Part shown: piece by piece, positions 1 through 8,633 of the stretch | Layout: every line of letters begins with the position of its first letter | Position numbering within the stretch: the stretch's first letter is position 1 | Assembly (NCBI GenBank): GCA_947175055.1 | Contig: CAMWLJ010000012.1 | Location: forward strand, 1 to 50,527 | DNA length: 50,527 nucleotides | Source of the DNA: an uncultured Lachnospiraceae bacterium | GTDB lineage: Bacteria; Bacillota; Clostridia; Lachnospirales; Lachnospiraceae | Reading direction: 5' to 3' | The notes under the pieces: generated by a model | What the model was told of the DNA's origin: nothing | Databases searched by the model: none | The model's input: only the letters and a program-made list of their open reading frames with translations | Position numbers and translations under genes: made by a program

Positions 1-59
1 AAATAATCGTGGTATGCCTTCTTGTTGTTTGCCACCAGTTTCATGGCTTCTTTGGCCAT
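1..59 (-). CDS. smpB: SsrA-binding protein SmpB (N-terminal fragment, cut by window edge)
   Basis: Only the first 19 codons are in the window; the gene runs off the left edge. The reading frame starts MAKEAMKLVANNKKAYHDYF, the typical start of SmpB, which carries tmRNA to stalled ribosomes during trans-translation. An AAGGTGG ribosome binding site lies just upstream of the ATG at 59. It follows rnr by about 35 bases on the same strand, the usual Firmicute order secG-rnr-smpB, and RNase R is itself involved in degrading trans-translation targets. The identification rests on a short but very characteristic N-terminus plus gene order. Confidence 0.85.
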   Translation of the reverse strand, partial: MAKEAMKLVANNKKAYHDY

Positions 60-94
60 ATGCCCACCTTCTTTCTCTTCTACACCACTCTGTC

Positions 95-2269
95 TTACTC
101 CATTATATCCTCTGGCAGCATAAAGTCAACCGCACCGGCCAGGCGGTCCGCTCCCTTGACCTGTATGGTGATGCGCTGCCCCAATTTAAAGGTCTTCCCG
201 GAATCTCGGCCGACCATCTCGTAAGTCTCTTCATTGTAATAGAAGAAATCTCCCTCCAGAGTGGATACATGGATCAGTCCTTCCACCGTATTAGGCAGTT
301 CCACATAGATACCCCACTGGGTAATGCTGGAGATTACGCCCTCGTATATTTCTCCGATATGCGCCACCATATACTCTGCCTTCTTCATCTTGTCGGTCTC
401 CCGTTCGGCTTCGTCGGCCCGCCGCTCCATCTTAGAGGAATGTTTCGCCACCTCAGGCAGACGCTCCGTATAGTGCACTATACGCTCTTCATGCAGCCTT
501 CCCCGCAGCTGGTCCTTGATGATACGGTGGATCTGCAGATCGGGATATCGTCTTATCGGAGAAGTGAAATGACAATAATACTGGCATGCCAGGCCAAAAT
601 GCCCACTGCACTCCACTGTATATCTGGCCCGCTTCATGCTGCGCAGCGTCAGACGACTGATCAGCATCTCCTCCTCCGTGTCTGCGATCTTATCCAAAAG
701 CTTCTGCAGTTCCTTGGGATGGATCTCTTCTCCTGTCAGCTTCACGTGATAACCAAAATTATGGATAAAGGCAGACAGCTTCATGATCTTCTCCGGATCC
801 GGCTTCTCATGCGTCCGATAGACGAAGGGCAAATCCAGCCAGAAGAAATGCTGGGCCACGGTCTCATTGGCAATCAGCATAAAATCCTCTATGATCTTCG
901 TCGCCACATTGCGCTCATAAGGCTTGATCTCTGTCGGATGACCTTCCCCGTCCAGCGAGATCTTACTCTCCGCAAAGTCAAAATCCACGGCTCCCCGCTT
1001 ATGCCGCCTCTTTCTTAGCAGCGCTGCCAGTTCCTCCATCAGTTCAAACATGGGAACCAGTTCCGCATACTTGCGCCGCTCCTCCTCATCTTTGTCTTCC
1101 AGGATCTTCTTTACAGAGGTATAGGACATCCTTCTATCCACACAGATGACCGTCTCCACAATCTCATAATCCGTCACTTCCCCTTTATGGTCAATGGTCA
1201 TCAGGCAACTCAAAGCCAGACGATCCACACCCTCATTCAGGGAACAGATACCATTGGACAATTTATGCGGCAGCATGGGAATGACCCGGTCCACCAAATA
1301 TACGCTGGTGCCACGCTTCAGGGCTTCCCAGTCCAGCGCCGAATTCTCCTGTACATAATTACTCACATCTGCGATGTGTACCCCAAGCCGATACCGTCCC
1401 GCCTCGTCCAGATACAAACTGACTGCATCGTCCAAATCCTTGGCATCCTCACCGTCGATGGTCACCATCTGCAGCCCGGTCAAGTCCAGACGCCCCTGTC
1501 TATCCGCCTCCTGCACTTGTTCCGGCACCCGATCCGTCTGATGCATAACCTTCTCCCCAAACTCCACGGGTAACTCAAATCTATTCACCACAGACAGGAT
1601 ATCCACACCGGGATCGTTGATATGGCCGAGGATCTTGGTCACTTTCCCCTCCGGTTTATGTTTCTCATCACCGTATGAGGTCAGCTCCACCACCACCTTA
1701 TGGCCGGTCACCGCCCCTTTGGAACGCTCCAGCGGTACGAAAATATCCGTACCCACCTTATTGCTGTCCGGGATCACAAAGCCGAAATTATCACATGCTT
1801 CCCAAGTCCCTACGACCTGCTTCATTCCCCGTTCCAGTATTTTGACAACGCAAGCCTCCTGCCGCCTGCCCTGGCTGCCGGGCAAAAGCTCCACAAGCAC
1901 CCTGTCCTGATGAAAAGCACCACCCCTTCTGTCCTCCGGGATATACAGATCCTGCTCCATGCCCTCAACTTCCACGAAGCCGAAACCTCTGGCAGTACCG
2001 GAATATATGCCTGCAAGCCGATTATCCTGCGGTTTTATATATTTCCCCTGGGTGGTAGTCTGCAGTCTGCCTTCCGACACCAATTCCTGCAACAATCTGC
2101 GGAAATCTTCCCGCTCCTCCCTTGACACCTGCATGAAAGCCGCCATTTCTTTCTCTTTCATCGGTATATACATCGCATCCGACACCAACTCACAGATCAG
2201 CTCGCTACGTCTTTTATCTTCTGCGTTCTGTTTTTGTAACACTCTCTCAAGATCCATTCTTTTCCCCAT
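95..2269 (-). CDS. rnr: Ribonuclease R (3'-5' exoribonuclease, RNB family)
   Basis: A 724-residue protein of normal RNase R length. It has an N-terminal winged-helix-like segment, two cold-shock-type OB domains (around residues 80-230), the RNB catalytic domain, and a C-terminal S1 domain with GIYVELPNTVEGLIHVS. In the RNB domain the motif DGEDAKDLDDAVSL near residue 270 supplies the aspartates that bind the catalytic magnesium. The enzyme degrades structured RNA processively and works with SmpB/tmRNA, whose gene follows. An internal ATG four codons later (MDLERVLQ, at 2257) is a possible alternative start, since the site ahead of the first ATG is weak. It lies downstream of secG but a terminator separates the two, so it probably also has its own promoter. 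Confidence 0.95.
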   Translation of the reverse strand: MGKRMDLERVLQKQNAEDKRRSELICELVSDAMYIPMKEKEMAAFMQVSREEREDFRRLLQELVSEGRLQTTTQGKYIKPQDNRLAGIYSGTARGFGFVEVEGMEQDLYIPEDRRGGAFHQDRVLVELLPGSQGRRQEACVVKILERGMKQVVGTWEACDNFGFVIPDSNKVGTDIFVPLERSKGAVTGHKVVVELTSYGDEKHKPEGKVTKILGHINDPGVDILSVVNRFELPVEFGEKVMHQTDRVPEQVQEADRQGRLDLTGLQMVTIDGEDAKDLDDAVSLYLDEAGRYRLGVHIADVSNYVQENSALDWEALKRGTSVYLVDRVIPMLPHKLSNGICSLNEGVDRLALSCLMTIDHKGEVTDYEIVETVICVDRRMSYTSVKKILEDKDEEERRKYAELVPMFELMEELAALLRKRRHKRGAVDFDFAESKISLDGEGHPTEIKPYERNVATKIIEDFMLIANETVAQHFFWLDLPFVYRTHEKPDPEKIMKLSAFIHNFGYHVKLTGEEIHPKELQKLLDKIADTEEEMLISRLTLRSMKRARYTVECSGHFGLACQYYCHFTSPIRRYPDLQIHRIIKDQLRGRLHEERIVHYTERLPEVAKHSSKMERRADEAERETDKMKKAEYMVAHIGEIYEGVISSITQWGIYVELPNTVEGLIHVSTLEGDFFYYNEETYEMVGRDSGKTFKLGQRITIQVKGADRLAGAVDFMLPEDIME

Positions 2270-2290
2270 TTCTACTCTTCAGCATCTGAC

Positions 2291-2373
2291 ATTATATCGT
2301 TCACCTGCGGACTGTTGCATAACACTGCCGCTGTTCATGTTCAAACGAAAGCGCGTCTGAGAGGAACGATATA
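2291..2373 (-). promoter_or_regulatory. Possible rnr promoter with inverted repeat
   Basis: A TATAAT hexamer on the minus strand (2291-2296) lies 22 bases ahead of the rnr ATG. It sits inside one arm of a perfect 10-bp inverted repeat (TATATCGTTC at 2293-2302 and GAACGATATA at 2364-2373). No good -35 hexamer is visible, so the promoter is tentative and an operator role for the repeat is a guess. Confidence 0.3.
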
Positions 2374-2433
2374 CTATCAGGATATCCAACTATTACAATG
2401 ATATTTGAAATGCGTAATAATTTCCCATATGAC

Positions 2434-2463
2434 AAAAAAAGCACCCTTATGCAAGAGTGCTTT
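2434..2463 (-). terminator. Rho-independent terminator of secG
   Basis: On the minus strand an 8-bp stem (GCACTCTT with AAGGGTGC, one G-U pair, loop GCAT) is followed by seven T residues. It lies directly behind the secG stop codon and should at least partly separate secG from rnr. Confidence 0.8.
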
Positions 2464-2468
2464 CACAA

Positions 2469-2708
2469 TTAAAACAGGTTCAAATTCAAAATAACGGCCA
2501 ATACCATAAAACCCAAAGCCAGACCAGTCGTGATCTTGACCAGTTTCCCTTCCATGGACCGTCCCTTATTCTTTCCCCAGTATGTCTCAGCGGCTCCGCT
2601 CACTGCGCCCAAGCCTGCTGACTTGCCTTCCTGCATCAATACCAATATAACAAGTGCAATACAAATAAGAATAAAAATAACCATCAACGTAATTCTAAGC
2701 GCTCCCAT
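2469..2708 (-). CDS. secG: Preprotein translocase subunit SecG
   Basis: A 79-residue, two-helix membrane protein: a first transmembrane segment (about residues 3-24), a polar loop with the family-typical EGKSAGLGAVSGAAETYWGK, and a second hydrophobic segment near the C-terminus. SecG assists SecYE in protein export across the membrane. The start is placed at the ATG at 2708 because a perfect GGAGGTG lies seven bases ahead; an in-frame ATG at 2729 would overlap that ribosome binding site. The order secG-rnr-smpB on one strand is conserved in Firmicutes. Confidence 0.93.
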   Translation of the reverse strand: MGALRITLMVIFILICIALVILVLMQEGKSAGLGAVSGAAETYWGKNKGRSMEGKLVKITTGLALGFMVLAVILNLNLF

Positions 2709-2738
2709 TTCCACACCTCCTAATGTCAAGCAGATTCT

Positions 2739-2767
2739 ATATTACCACAAAAAGACTGCAAACGCAA
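2739..2767 (-). promoter_or_regulatory. Promoter of secG (sigma-A type)
   Basis: On the minus strand, TTGCGT (2762-2767) and TAATAT (2739-2744) are separated by exactly 17 bases, about 30 bases ahead of the secG start codon. Confidence 0.6.
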
Positions 2768-2821
2768 CCTTAAAATCATATTTTCATGGCTTAACTGTTA
2801 CTGCTATTAAAACTCAGCCGC

Positions 2822-3790
2822 TTATAATTCAAAGTCCGCGAAAGCGTCTTCCTTCGTATGATTCCTGCTGTAGTAATTCATCAGCCATGCCTTCATCTCT
2901 GTATGCCTGTCTCCCAGATCCTCCATCATGGCCTGAAAATTGTCCTCCCGCACGCCGCCAAGTCCTGTCAGGAACTGATAATACCGCAGATCATCCCCGT
3001 GCTCTTCAAGCACTACCAGCCAGGTTTCCTCCGTCTCCTGTCCTTTGATATGATCCAGAAGATAGGCTTCCAATTCCTTTCTCACAGAAACATCCAGCGC
3101 GTGATCATGCATCAGCCTGAGCATCGCCAGTCTGACCTTTGCCTTCCTGCGCTGTTCCATATAGTAGTCCAAGTTATTCTCCCGGCTGCCGTAATCCTCT
3201 TCCCCACATAAAAGCATCTTGGAAAAGCCTTCTGCATCCGGTGTCTGCATCAGTTGGCGCATTCTCACATCCCATCTGAAGATCCACTCTGCCGTACCTG
3301 CATTCTCGAAATCAAATAGATAGAAGGCGTCGAGCTGGCTCATAACAGCCGCCAGCAGATAGGAGATATCCTCTGTCCTGGAATCTCTTTCATCGCCATG
3401 CTCATCGATGATCTGCACCAGCGCCGGACAATCTTTAAAGATTCCCTGCCCGATCTCCATACTATGATAAGGCAACAGGATCTTCGACAGTTTGCCACAG
3501 AAGGCAAAGGCCCAATCCTCGATACGCAGAATGGATTCCGGCAAAGAGATCTGCTTTACCATCTTGTTGCTCAGAAAAGCCTTCTTGCCAATGCACGTGA
3601 CAGGGCAGCCGTCCATGATAGCCGGAACCTCCACCGCAGTATCTTTCCCCCGATATCCGGTGATCCTTATCGTATTCTCTATCCTCTCGTACTCCAGAAC
3701 CCCTCGTTCTGTTGCCAGTTCTCCACTGCTATTCATGCTAACCCCCATGGTCCCACTTCTCGATATCCAAAATCCAACGACAGGCATCAC
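2822..3790 (-). CDS. BspA-type leucine-rich-repeat protein (LRR_5)
   Basis: A 322-residue cytosolic-looking protein with no signal peptide. Residues about 45-130 contain repeats of the BspA/LRR_5 kind (GCPVTCIGKKAFLSN, SLPESILRIEDWAFAFC, IGQGIFKDCPAL). The rest is a helical, charged domain of unknown type. LRR_5 modules are usually protein-binding surfaces. The start is taken as GTG at 3790 because AGGAG lies nine bases ahead; ATG codons at 3787, 3748 and 3736 are alternatives. It is the last of three closely spaced genes (gap of 70 bases) after a MoxR ATPase and a VWA-like protein, which suggests it is a partner or adaptor of that pair. This role is inference. Confidence 0.75.
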   Translation of the reverse strand: MMPVVGFWISRSGTMGVSMNSSGELATERGVLEYERIENTIRITGYRGKDTAVEVPAIMDGCPVTCIGKKAFLSNKMVKQISLPESILRIEDWAFAFCGKLSKILLPYHSMEIGQGIFKDCPALVQIIDEHGDERDSRTEDISYLLAAVMSQLDAFYLFDFENAGTAEWIFRWDVRMRQLMQTPDAEGFSKMLLCGEEDYGSRENNLDYYMEQRRKAKVRLAMLRLMHDHALDVSVRKELEAYLLDHIKGQETEETWLVVLEEHGDDLRYYQFLTGLGGVREDNFQAMMEDLGDRHTEMKAWLMNYYSRNHTKEDAFADFEL

Positions 3791-3860
3791 CAGAGAACAC
3801 TCCTATGCTCTTCCACATCCGGCCTGCATCTCAGCATGTACTCCTGCCCCTTCTTCCGGC

Positions 3861-5378
3861 TTATAGCATCAGCGCATCGATCTGTTCCAGGATACTGTCT
3901 CCCCGCTCCGTCAACATCAGTTCCTCATTGTGCCGCTGGTAGTCCTCACAGCCATAGGTCGCAATAAACCTCGCACAGTCCGGCTGCACCGTACACTCTG
4001 TCATCAACAGAAGCATCTCATTCCCGGAACCAAACGTATCCTCCACAAAACCGAACAGGCAGTGCAGCCGTTCCCTGATCTGTTCCGTTTCCTTCTTATA
4101 TGCAGTCACCCGTCCGTCAAAGCTGCCCTTAAGCAGTGCAAACGCCGCCACCGCGCTTTCTATGTCCTCCGTCCGCAGCATCCGCTCTGCCTCAGCCAGA
4201 AAACGAAGCATTGCACGGTTCTTTTTCTTATCCCGGGCAGACAGAGCGCCGGCCTTTGCCAGAGACTCCATGCTCATCTGTCTCGCTTCCGACTGCTTCT
4301 CCACAAGCTGAGTGAATTCCGCCACACTGTATCCTGCTTCCGCCTTGGTCTTCAGCGCCTTCAACGGATTCATCAATTCATGCAGAAGTTCCGATGTCTG
4401 CATATTCTCCCGGATATCCTGCTGCATCTTATCGATCAGCATCCCCATCAGCGAGAGACGTTCGCCGAAATCAGCTTTTCTGGCCTTATCCTTGGCCTGC
4501 TCACTGACAGTTCCCGATAAGATCTCCTCCACTTTATAATCATTCTTATATTTCTGGTACAGATCATAATAAGCCCCGAACTCTTTCACCACCCGTTCAT
4601 TGCGGATGTACTGCCCGATCAGGGATTCCTCCACCGGAACCTGTTCTTCCTCGTAAAGTTCCAGCATCTTTGACAGATCCTCCCATCCCCTGGCCGTAAT
4701 ATAATTCTTGCCTCGTACCGTAGTCTCGATCTCATAGAAATCATCCTTTTTCAGATCCAGGAAATTCACGATCGCCGTATGCAGTCCCCGCTCCTTCGCA
4801 TATTCTTTCCAAGTAGCAAAATCCGCCTCCACCTCCAGTATCTTCAGCCGGTCGAGAGTCACCACATCAAATTCCCGCACCGATTTATTGTACTCCGGCG
4901 GATTACCGGCCGTCACAATGACCCAGCCCTCCGGCACCTGATGCCTGCCAAACACTTTATACTGCAGAAACTGCAGCATAGAAGGCGCAAGCGTCTCCGA
5001 CACACAATTGATCTCATCCAGGAAAAGGATACCTTCCCGGATACCGCTCTCTTCCATCACCTCATAGACCGAGGCGATGATCTCACTCATCGTATATTCT
5101 GACACCTCATAGGATTTCCCCTCATACTCCTTGTGCGTGATAAACGGCAGGCCAAGTGCCGATTGTCTCGTATGATGGGTCATAGAATAGGATACAAGCG
5201 CAATCCCCAGCTCCTGCGCGATCTGCTCCATGATCGCCGTCTTTCCGATGCCCGGCGCCCCCAGAAGGAAGATCGGCCGCTGTCTGACCAGCGGGATCCG
5301 GTACTCGCCCTCTTCGTCCTTTTTCAGATACAGTTTTACGGAATCCTTGATATATTTTTTTGCTTCTTTGATCGTCAT
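3861..5378 (-). CDS. MoxR-type AAA+ ATPase
   Basis: A 505-residue protein with an N-terminal AAA+ module: Walker A GAPGIGKT at residues 40-47, Walker B ILFLDEIN around 117-124, and a sensor-1 region with VTAGNPPEYN about 40 residues further on, followed by a putative arginine-rich stretch. This arrangement is that of the MoxR/AAA_5 branch, ATPases that act with von Willebrand factor A (VWA) proteins as chaperones or assembly factors. The C-terminal 200 residues are helical and charged, without a domain I recognise. The gene follows the VWA-like gene by 66 bases and precedes the LRR gene by 70 bases. The true substrate is unknown. Confidence 0.85.
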   Translation of the reverse strand: MTIKEAKKYIKDSVKLYLKKDEEGEYRIPLVRQRPIFLLGAPGIGKTAIMEQIAQELGIALVSYSMTHHTRQSALGLPFITHKEYEGKSYEVSEYTMSEIIASVYEVMEESGIREGILFLDEINCVSETLAPSMLQFLQYKVFGRHQVPEGWVIVTAGNPPEYNKSVREFDVVTLDRLKILEVEADFATWKEYAKERGLHTAIVNFLDLKKDDFYEIETTVRGKNYITARGWEDLSKMLELYEEEQVPVEESLIGQYIRNERVVKEFGAYYDLYQKYKNDYKVEEILSGTVSEQAKDKARKADFGERLSLMGMLIDKMQQDIRENMQTSELLHELMNPLKALKTKAEAGYSVAEFTQLVEKQSEARQMSMESLAKAGALSARDKKKNRAMLRFLAEAERMLRTEDIESAVAAFALLKGSFDGRVTAYKKETEQIRERLHCLFGFVEDTFGSGNEMLLLMTECTVQPDCARFIATYGCEDYQRHNEELMLTERGDSILEQIDALML

Positions 5379-5444
5379 CTTGCTGTCTATGCCTTTCTTG
5401 TTACCATCCGCCTATAGTAACCCTTTCTTCCAAACTCTCTATAC

Positions 5445-6740
5445 TCACTCCAGTTCTTCCTCATCTAACACGATCTTGATCGCCCAGGGCGGCGTCTTCG
5501 GTGCGTTCTCGTCCTCCTGCAGGAACACGAATGCCACGTCATAGTCCGGCATCCGCTCCGGATAGATACCGTAGCCATCCGTAAAATAAAGCAGCCCTTT
5601 CAGATTGTCAAATTCCTGTTTCTCCTGCAGATTTTCCACGTAAGCGAACACCGGACGAAAATCCGTGGAACCGAATCCCGTCAGTTTCCCATGCGCAAGG
5701 AAATCATCAAATTCTTCGCGCCTGGTGATCTTCGTATCCTGCCTGACTTCATTGTCACACTGTAGAATATGCACATTGATCTTACTGAAAAAATTCTCCC
5801 CCGCCTGCAGGATATTATAGGTCTTCTGCAGAAAAGCCTGTACGATCTCCCCACGGCAGGAAGCCGAGGTGTCGAGGGCGATCACAAAGTCCCTGATCTT
5901 ATTGCTGTCCTTATATTCCAACGGTTCTACCAACGGCATATTGCCGTAGGTCTGCAGCCCGTAAGTATAATAAATATAGTCAAATTCATCGTCGTTGACC
6001 TGCACCGTCTCTCCCATGACCATAAACTTCCGCAGAAAATCCGTGTAATCGTACCGTTCTCTCGTGGCCTCTCTCAGATTCTGCTCCATGCTCTCGGCAT
6101 TATCCCTGTCTTTGCTGAAGCTTTTCAGATCCGCCTTGATGCGCTCACTGAGCCTGCGCCATTCCGCCTGGGACAAGTCAAGCTCCTCTTGTCTGTCCCA
6201 GTAGATATGTTCGTCATAATGGCAAAGCTTATGCCATTCTTCCATGGCCTTCTTTGAAGGCTCCTCGACCCGGAAATGCCGGTACAACTTCTCCGCCGTC
6301 AATCCCCCGGCCTGTTTGTGCAAAAGCTCCAAACGGTTCTGCAGCAGGTCATCAGAAGGCAGCTTGGTCAGATGCAGTCCCATATCCGCGATCGTATGCT
6401 CCACCGCGATATCCGTGGCCAGATCCCAATAGGCCCTGTTCAGCTTATCTGTGTTTCTGCCGTGATAGAAAATACAGTGCAGCAGCGTATGGAGATACAG
6501 CCTTGCCGCATAATGGGGCGCCGACTTGTACTGCCCAAGCAGCAGCGCCGGATCATAATAGAGCATCATCCCGTCAAACAAATGCGCGCCTGTCTGCTCC
6601 CTGCAGACTACCTTAAGCCTGGACAAAGCCACATCCAAAAACCGCATATTGATCAGAATGCCGTCGTGGGCAAGCCGCATCACCTCACCGGCAATGTTCC
6701 GTATCTGAAGTTGTCTGTCGTCCCGTGACGTTTCTATCAT
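5445..6740 (-). CDS. VWA-like / DUF2201 putative metallopeptidase-domain protein
   Basis: A 431-residue protein. The N-terminal half resembles the DUF2201 putative metallopeptidase region, with the histidine-rich HTLLHCIFYH at residues 84-93 in place of a classical HExxH, so peptidase activity is doubtful. The C-terminal half is a VWA-like domain with the metal-binding motif DTSAS at residues 290-294. A GGAGGGG ribosome binding site lies directly ahead of the start. Proteins of this kind are normally encoded next to MoxR ATPases, as here, and the two are expected to form a complex. What they remodel or assemble cannot be read from sequence. Confidence 0.8.
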   Translation of the reverse strand: MIETSRDDRQLQIRNIAGEVMRLAHDGILINMRFLDVALSRLKVVCREQTGAHLFDGMMLYYDPALLLGQYKSAPHYAARLYLHTLLHCIFYHGRNTDKLNRAYWDLATDIAVEHTIADMGLHLTKLPSDDLLQNRLELLHKQAGGLTAEKLYRHFRVEEPSKKAMEEWHKLCHYDEHIYWDRQEELDLSQAEWRRLSERIKADLKSFSKDRDNAESMEQNLREATRERYDYTDFLRKFMVMGETVQVNDDEFDYIYYTYGLQTYGNMPLVEPLEYKDSNKIRDFVIALDTSASCRGEIVQAFLQKTYNILQAGENFFSKINVHILQCDNEVRQDTKITRREEFDDFLAHGKLTGFGSTDFRPVFAYVENLQEKQEFDNLKGLLYFTDGYGIYPERMPDYDVAFVFLQEDENAPKTPPWAIKIVLDEEELE

Positions 6741-6797
6741 TTCCCCTCCATGCCGAAGCAGTTCTCTGTTAAGCGTTTTTGCGCTGAAAATATATCC

Positions 6798-7538
6798 TTA
6801 CCCGGTCACAAACCTTTTGAGCAGATACAATACCAACAAGTGGCCCGGATAAAAAATATAGAAAAACCATTTTGAAAAAGTTCTACCCCTCCTGGCTCTT
6901 TTCCCATTATAGCAGAAAAGGATGACAATCGCTGACGCAGCGATCCCAGTCCCGGACAAAAGCCCGAGAAGCACTGCCTCCTGCATCGCATAGCCGGATT
7001 CGATCATATAACTTTGTATCATAGCGAAGGCATAAAAAGCATATCCCACGATATACCCGCGGGCCAATCCCCGCCTCTCCCCTCCACTGTCATGAAAGAG
7101 TATGGTAAAAACAGGCGCGACCAGCGCCCAATCTGCCACCATGGTGGCAAACGTCAGGCTGATGCTGAGCACGCTCTGCAGGAATTGATCCTGGATTTTC
7201 TCCTTGACCACCAAGATCAGGAAGCAGCACAGCAGCGTATAGATCATATTTAAATTGTTGAGTTGAAAGGCCAGCGAAAACGGAATCTGCGAAATTACCG
7301 CAAAGAACAGCAACCGCTGCCCATATCTTTTCTTAGAACCGGTATACCTATACCCTTCCACCAGAAAATAGCACATGGTAGGCGTCGTAAAATATCCGAT
7401 AAATTCAAACACAAGAGCAGGTGCACTGCCTGTTGGCAGGAATATACGTGCGACATGATTTAACAGCATCGCAAACACTGCAATATACTTAATGATATCC
7501 CTGTTAAGTATCTGCATGTTTGTCCCGGACGATTCCAT
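6798..7538 (-). CDS. TraX-like integral membrane protein
   Basis: A 246-residue protein with about seven or eight hydrophobic helices, starting MQILNRDIIKYIAVFAMLLNH after a short polar leader. The pattern (conserved K-Y-IA-x-MLxxH, then multiple membrane helices and a positively charged C-terminus) is that of the TraX family, named after the F-pilin N-acetyltransferase but widespread in Clostridia outside conjugative elements. No other conjugation gene is present, so a role in pilin acetylation is unlikely and a membrane acyl-transfer function is only a family-based guess. It lies 57 bases ahead of the VWA-like gene on the same strand and could be co-transcribed with it. Confidence 0.75.
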   Translation of the reverse strand: MESSGTNMQILNRDIIKYIAVFAMLLNHVARIFLPTGSAPALVFEFIGYFTTPTMCYFLVEGYRYTGSKKRYGQRLLFFAVISQIPFSLAFQLNNLNMIYTLLCCFLILVVKEKIQDQFLQSVLSISLTFATMVADWALVAPVFTILFHDSGGERRGLARGYIVGYAFYAFAMIQSYMIESGYAMQEAVLLGLLSGTGIAASAIVILFCYNGKRARRGRTFSKWFFYIFYPGHLLVLYLLKRFVTG

Positions 7539-7656
7539 CTTATATCTGCCACCCCTTTTGTCACAATATCTTATCCTGATATTGTTATGCCGTCTCTGCT
7601 GCGACTTTCTTACTATTTCTGGCCTTTTCTATATGAAAGATAGCACCTATATTTAG

Positions 7657-7690
7657 ATAGGCGATTGAAACCTTTCGGGCAATCGCCTAT
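7657..7690. repeat. Perfect 11-bp inverted repeat (stem-loop)
   Basis: ATAGGCGATTG (7657-7667) is perfectly repeated in inverse at 7680-7690, with a 12-base loop that itself contains CCTTTCGGG. It lies in the 257-base space between the TraX-like gene and the MBL hydrolase gene. There is no T-run, so it is not a classical terminator; it may still end or protect the transcript of the upstream hydrolase gene. Confidence 0.6.
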
Positions 7691-7795
7691 AAATCGCATT
7701 CTACACACTGCTCCACCCCATGTCAGGGCAGTTTGCTGCTATGATATGCGTACAACTCTCTTTACCGGACACGGTATCACCAGCGGATTCGTCGA

Positions 7796-8428
7796 TCATG
7801 ACAAGAACGGATTATAATTCTTCTCGTGGCCGATGGTCGTAGCTTCCCCGTGTCCTGGATATACCTTCGTCTCCTCCGGCAGCACGAACAGTTTCTCCCG
7901 CACCGACCGGACAAGAGCGCTCATACTGCCTGTCGCCAGATCTGTTCTGCCCACGGAATCCTGAAAAAGCGTATCTCCCGCGATCAAAATATCCGCCTCT
8001 TTAAAATAATAACAGCAGCTGCCAACCGTATGCCCTGGTGTCGCGATCAGCTTACAGGTCATATCCGCTATGGTAAGCTCCTCACCATCTTTCAGGTATC
8101 TGTCCGGGTTCACCGTGTATGGCCTCCCCACCTGGTCCGATACGTTCGTGACCGCATCCTCGCAGAGTATCTTCTCCTCTTCATACGCATAGAGCGGCGC
8201 ACCTGAAAGCTCCTTCAGCCTGTTGACACCCCAGATATGGTCAAAGTGTCCATGCGTGAGCAGAATCCCTTTTACCTGAAACCCCTTCTCCGCAAGCGTC
8301 TCATAGATATAATCTCCCTTATCTGCCGGGTCGAAAAAGATCACGTCCTTCGCCCCTTCCCGATATACAAAATAGCAATTCGTCTGACAGATTCCCAGCA
8401 TCAGCCGCCCAATCTTCAAATTTCCCAT
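7796..8428 (-). CDS. MBL-fold metallo-hydrolase (glyoxalase II-like)
   Basis: A 210-residue metallo-beta-lactamase-fold protein with the zinc-binding signature THGHFDH near residue 60, a second zinc histidine in TPGHTVGS, the bridging aspartate in IAGDTLF, and YPGHGEAT near the C-terminus. It lacks the C-terminal helical domain of true glyoxalase II; such stand-alone hydrolases act on thioesters or related substrates. AAGGAG lies ahead of the ATG. In many Firmicutes a gene of this family follows relA/spoT, as here, though a 200-base space with a large hairpin separates them. Confidence 0.88.
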   Translation of the reverse strand: MGNLKIGRLMLGICQTNCYFVYREGAKDVIFFDPADKGDYIYETLAEKGFQVKGILLTHGHFDHIWGVNRLKELSGAPLYAYEEEKILCEDAVTNVSDQVGRPYTVNPDRYLKDGEELTIADMTCKLIATPGHTVGSCCYYFKEADILIAGDTLFQDSVGRTDLATGSMSALVRSVREKLFVLPEETKVYPGHGEATTIGHEKNYNPFLS

Positions 8429-8553
8429 ACTGCTTCTCCTTATCCGAATTCTACCTTCACTTTTCCTTCACTCTACCACTCTATAAAACAAATCCATATT
8501 CTTCAATTCTACCGAACATGATCTACTCTCACTAAAACCGCAAATTTACAGTC

Positions 8554-8615
8554 CTAGTGTACTGACACGTTCCCATTTCGTCAAATGATGCAGAATGAAC
8601 ATGTCAGCACACTAG
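8554..8615. repeat. Long imperfect inverted repeat downstream of relA
   Basis: A 19-base arm (CTAGTGTACTGACACGTTC, 8554-8572) is repeated in inverse at 8597-8615 with only two mismatches. The 24-base centre contains a smaller palindrome (CATTT, CGTC, AAATG). It sits 18 bases behind the relA stop codon. There is no T-run on either strand, so it is a transcript-end structure, a protein-binding palindrome or a solo repeat unit. I see no second copy in the window. Confidence 0.7.
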
Positions 8616-8633
8616 TGCTGCTTCATGTCTTCT

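Noticed and set aside
2780-2800. TTAACTGTTACTG near secG as another copy of the CGTAAC repeat family
   Set aside because: Only about ten bases match and no inverted partner or neighbouring homology is seen; probably chance.
6798-7538. TraX-like gene as a sign of a conjugative element
   Set aside because: No relaxase, coupling protein, integrase or att-like repeats are nearby; TraX-like proteins are common chromosomal genes in Clostridia.
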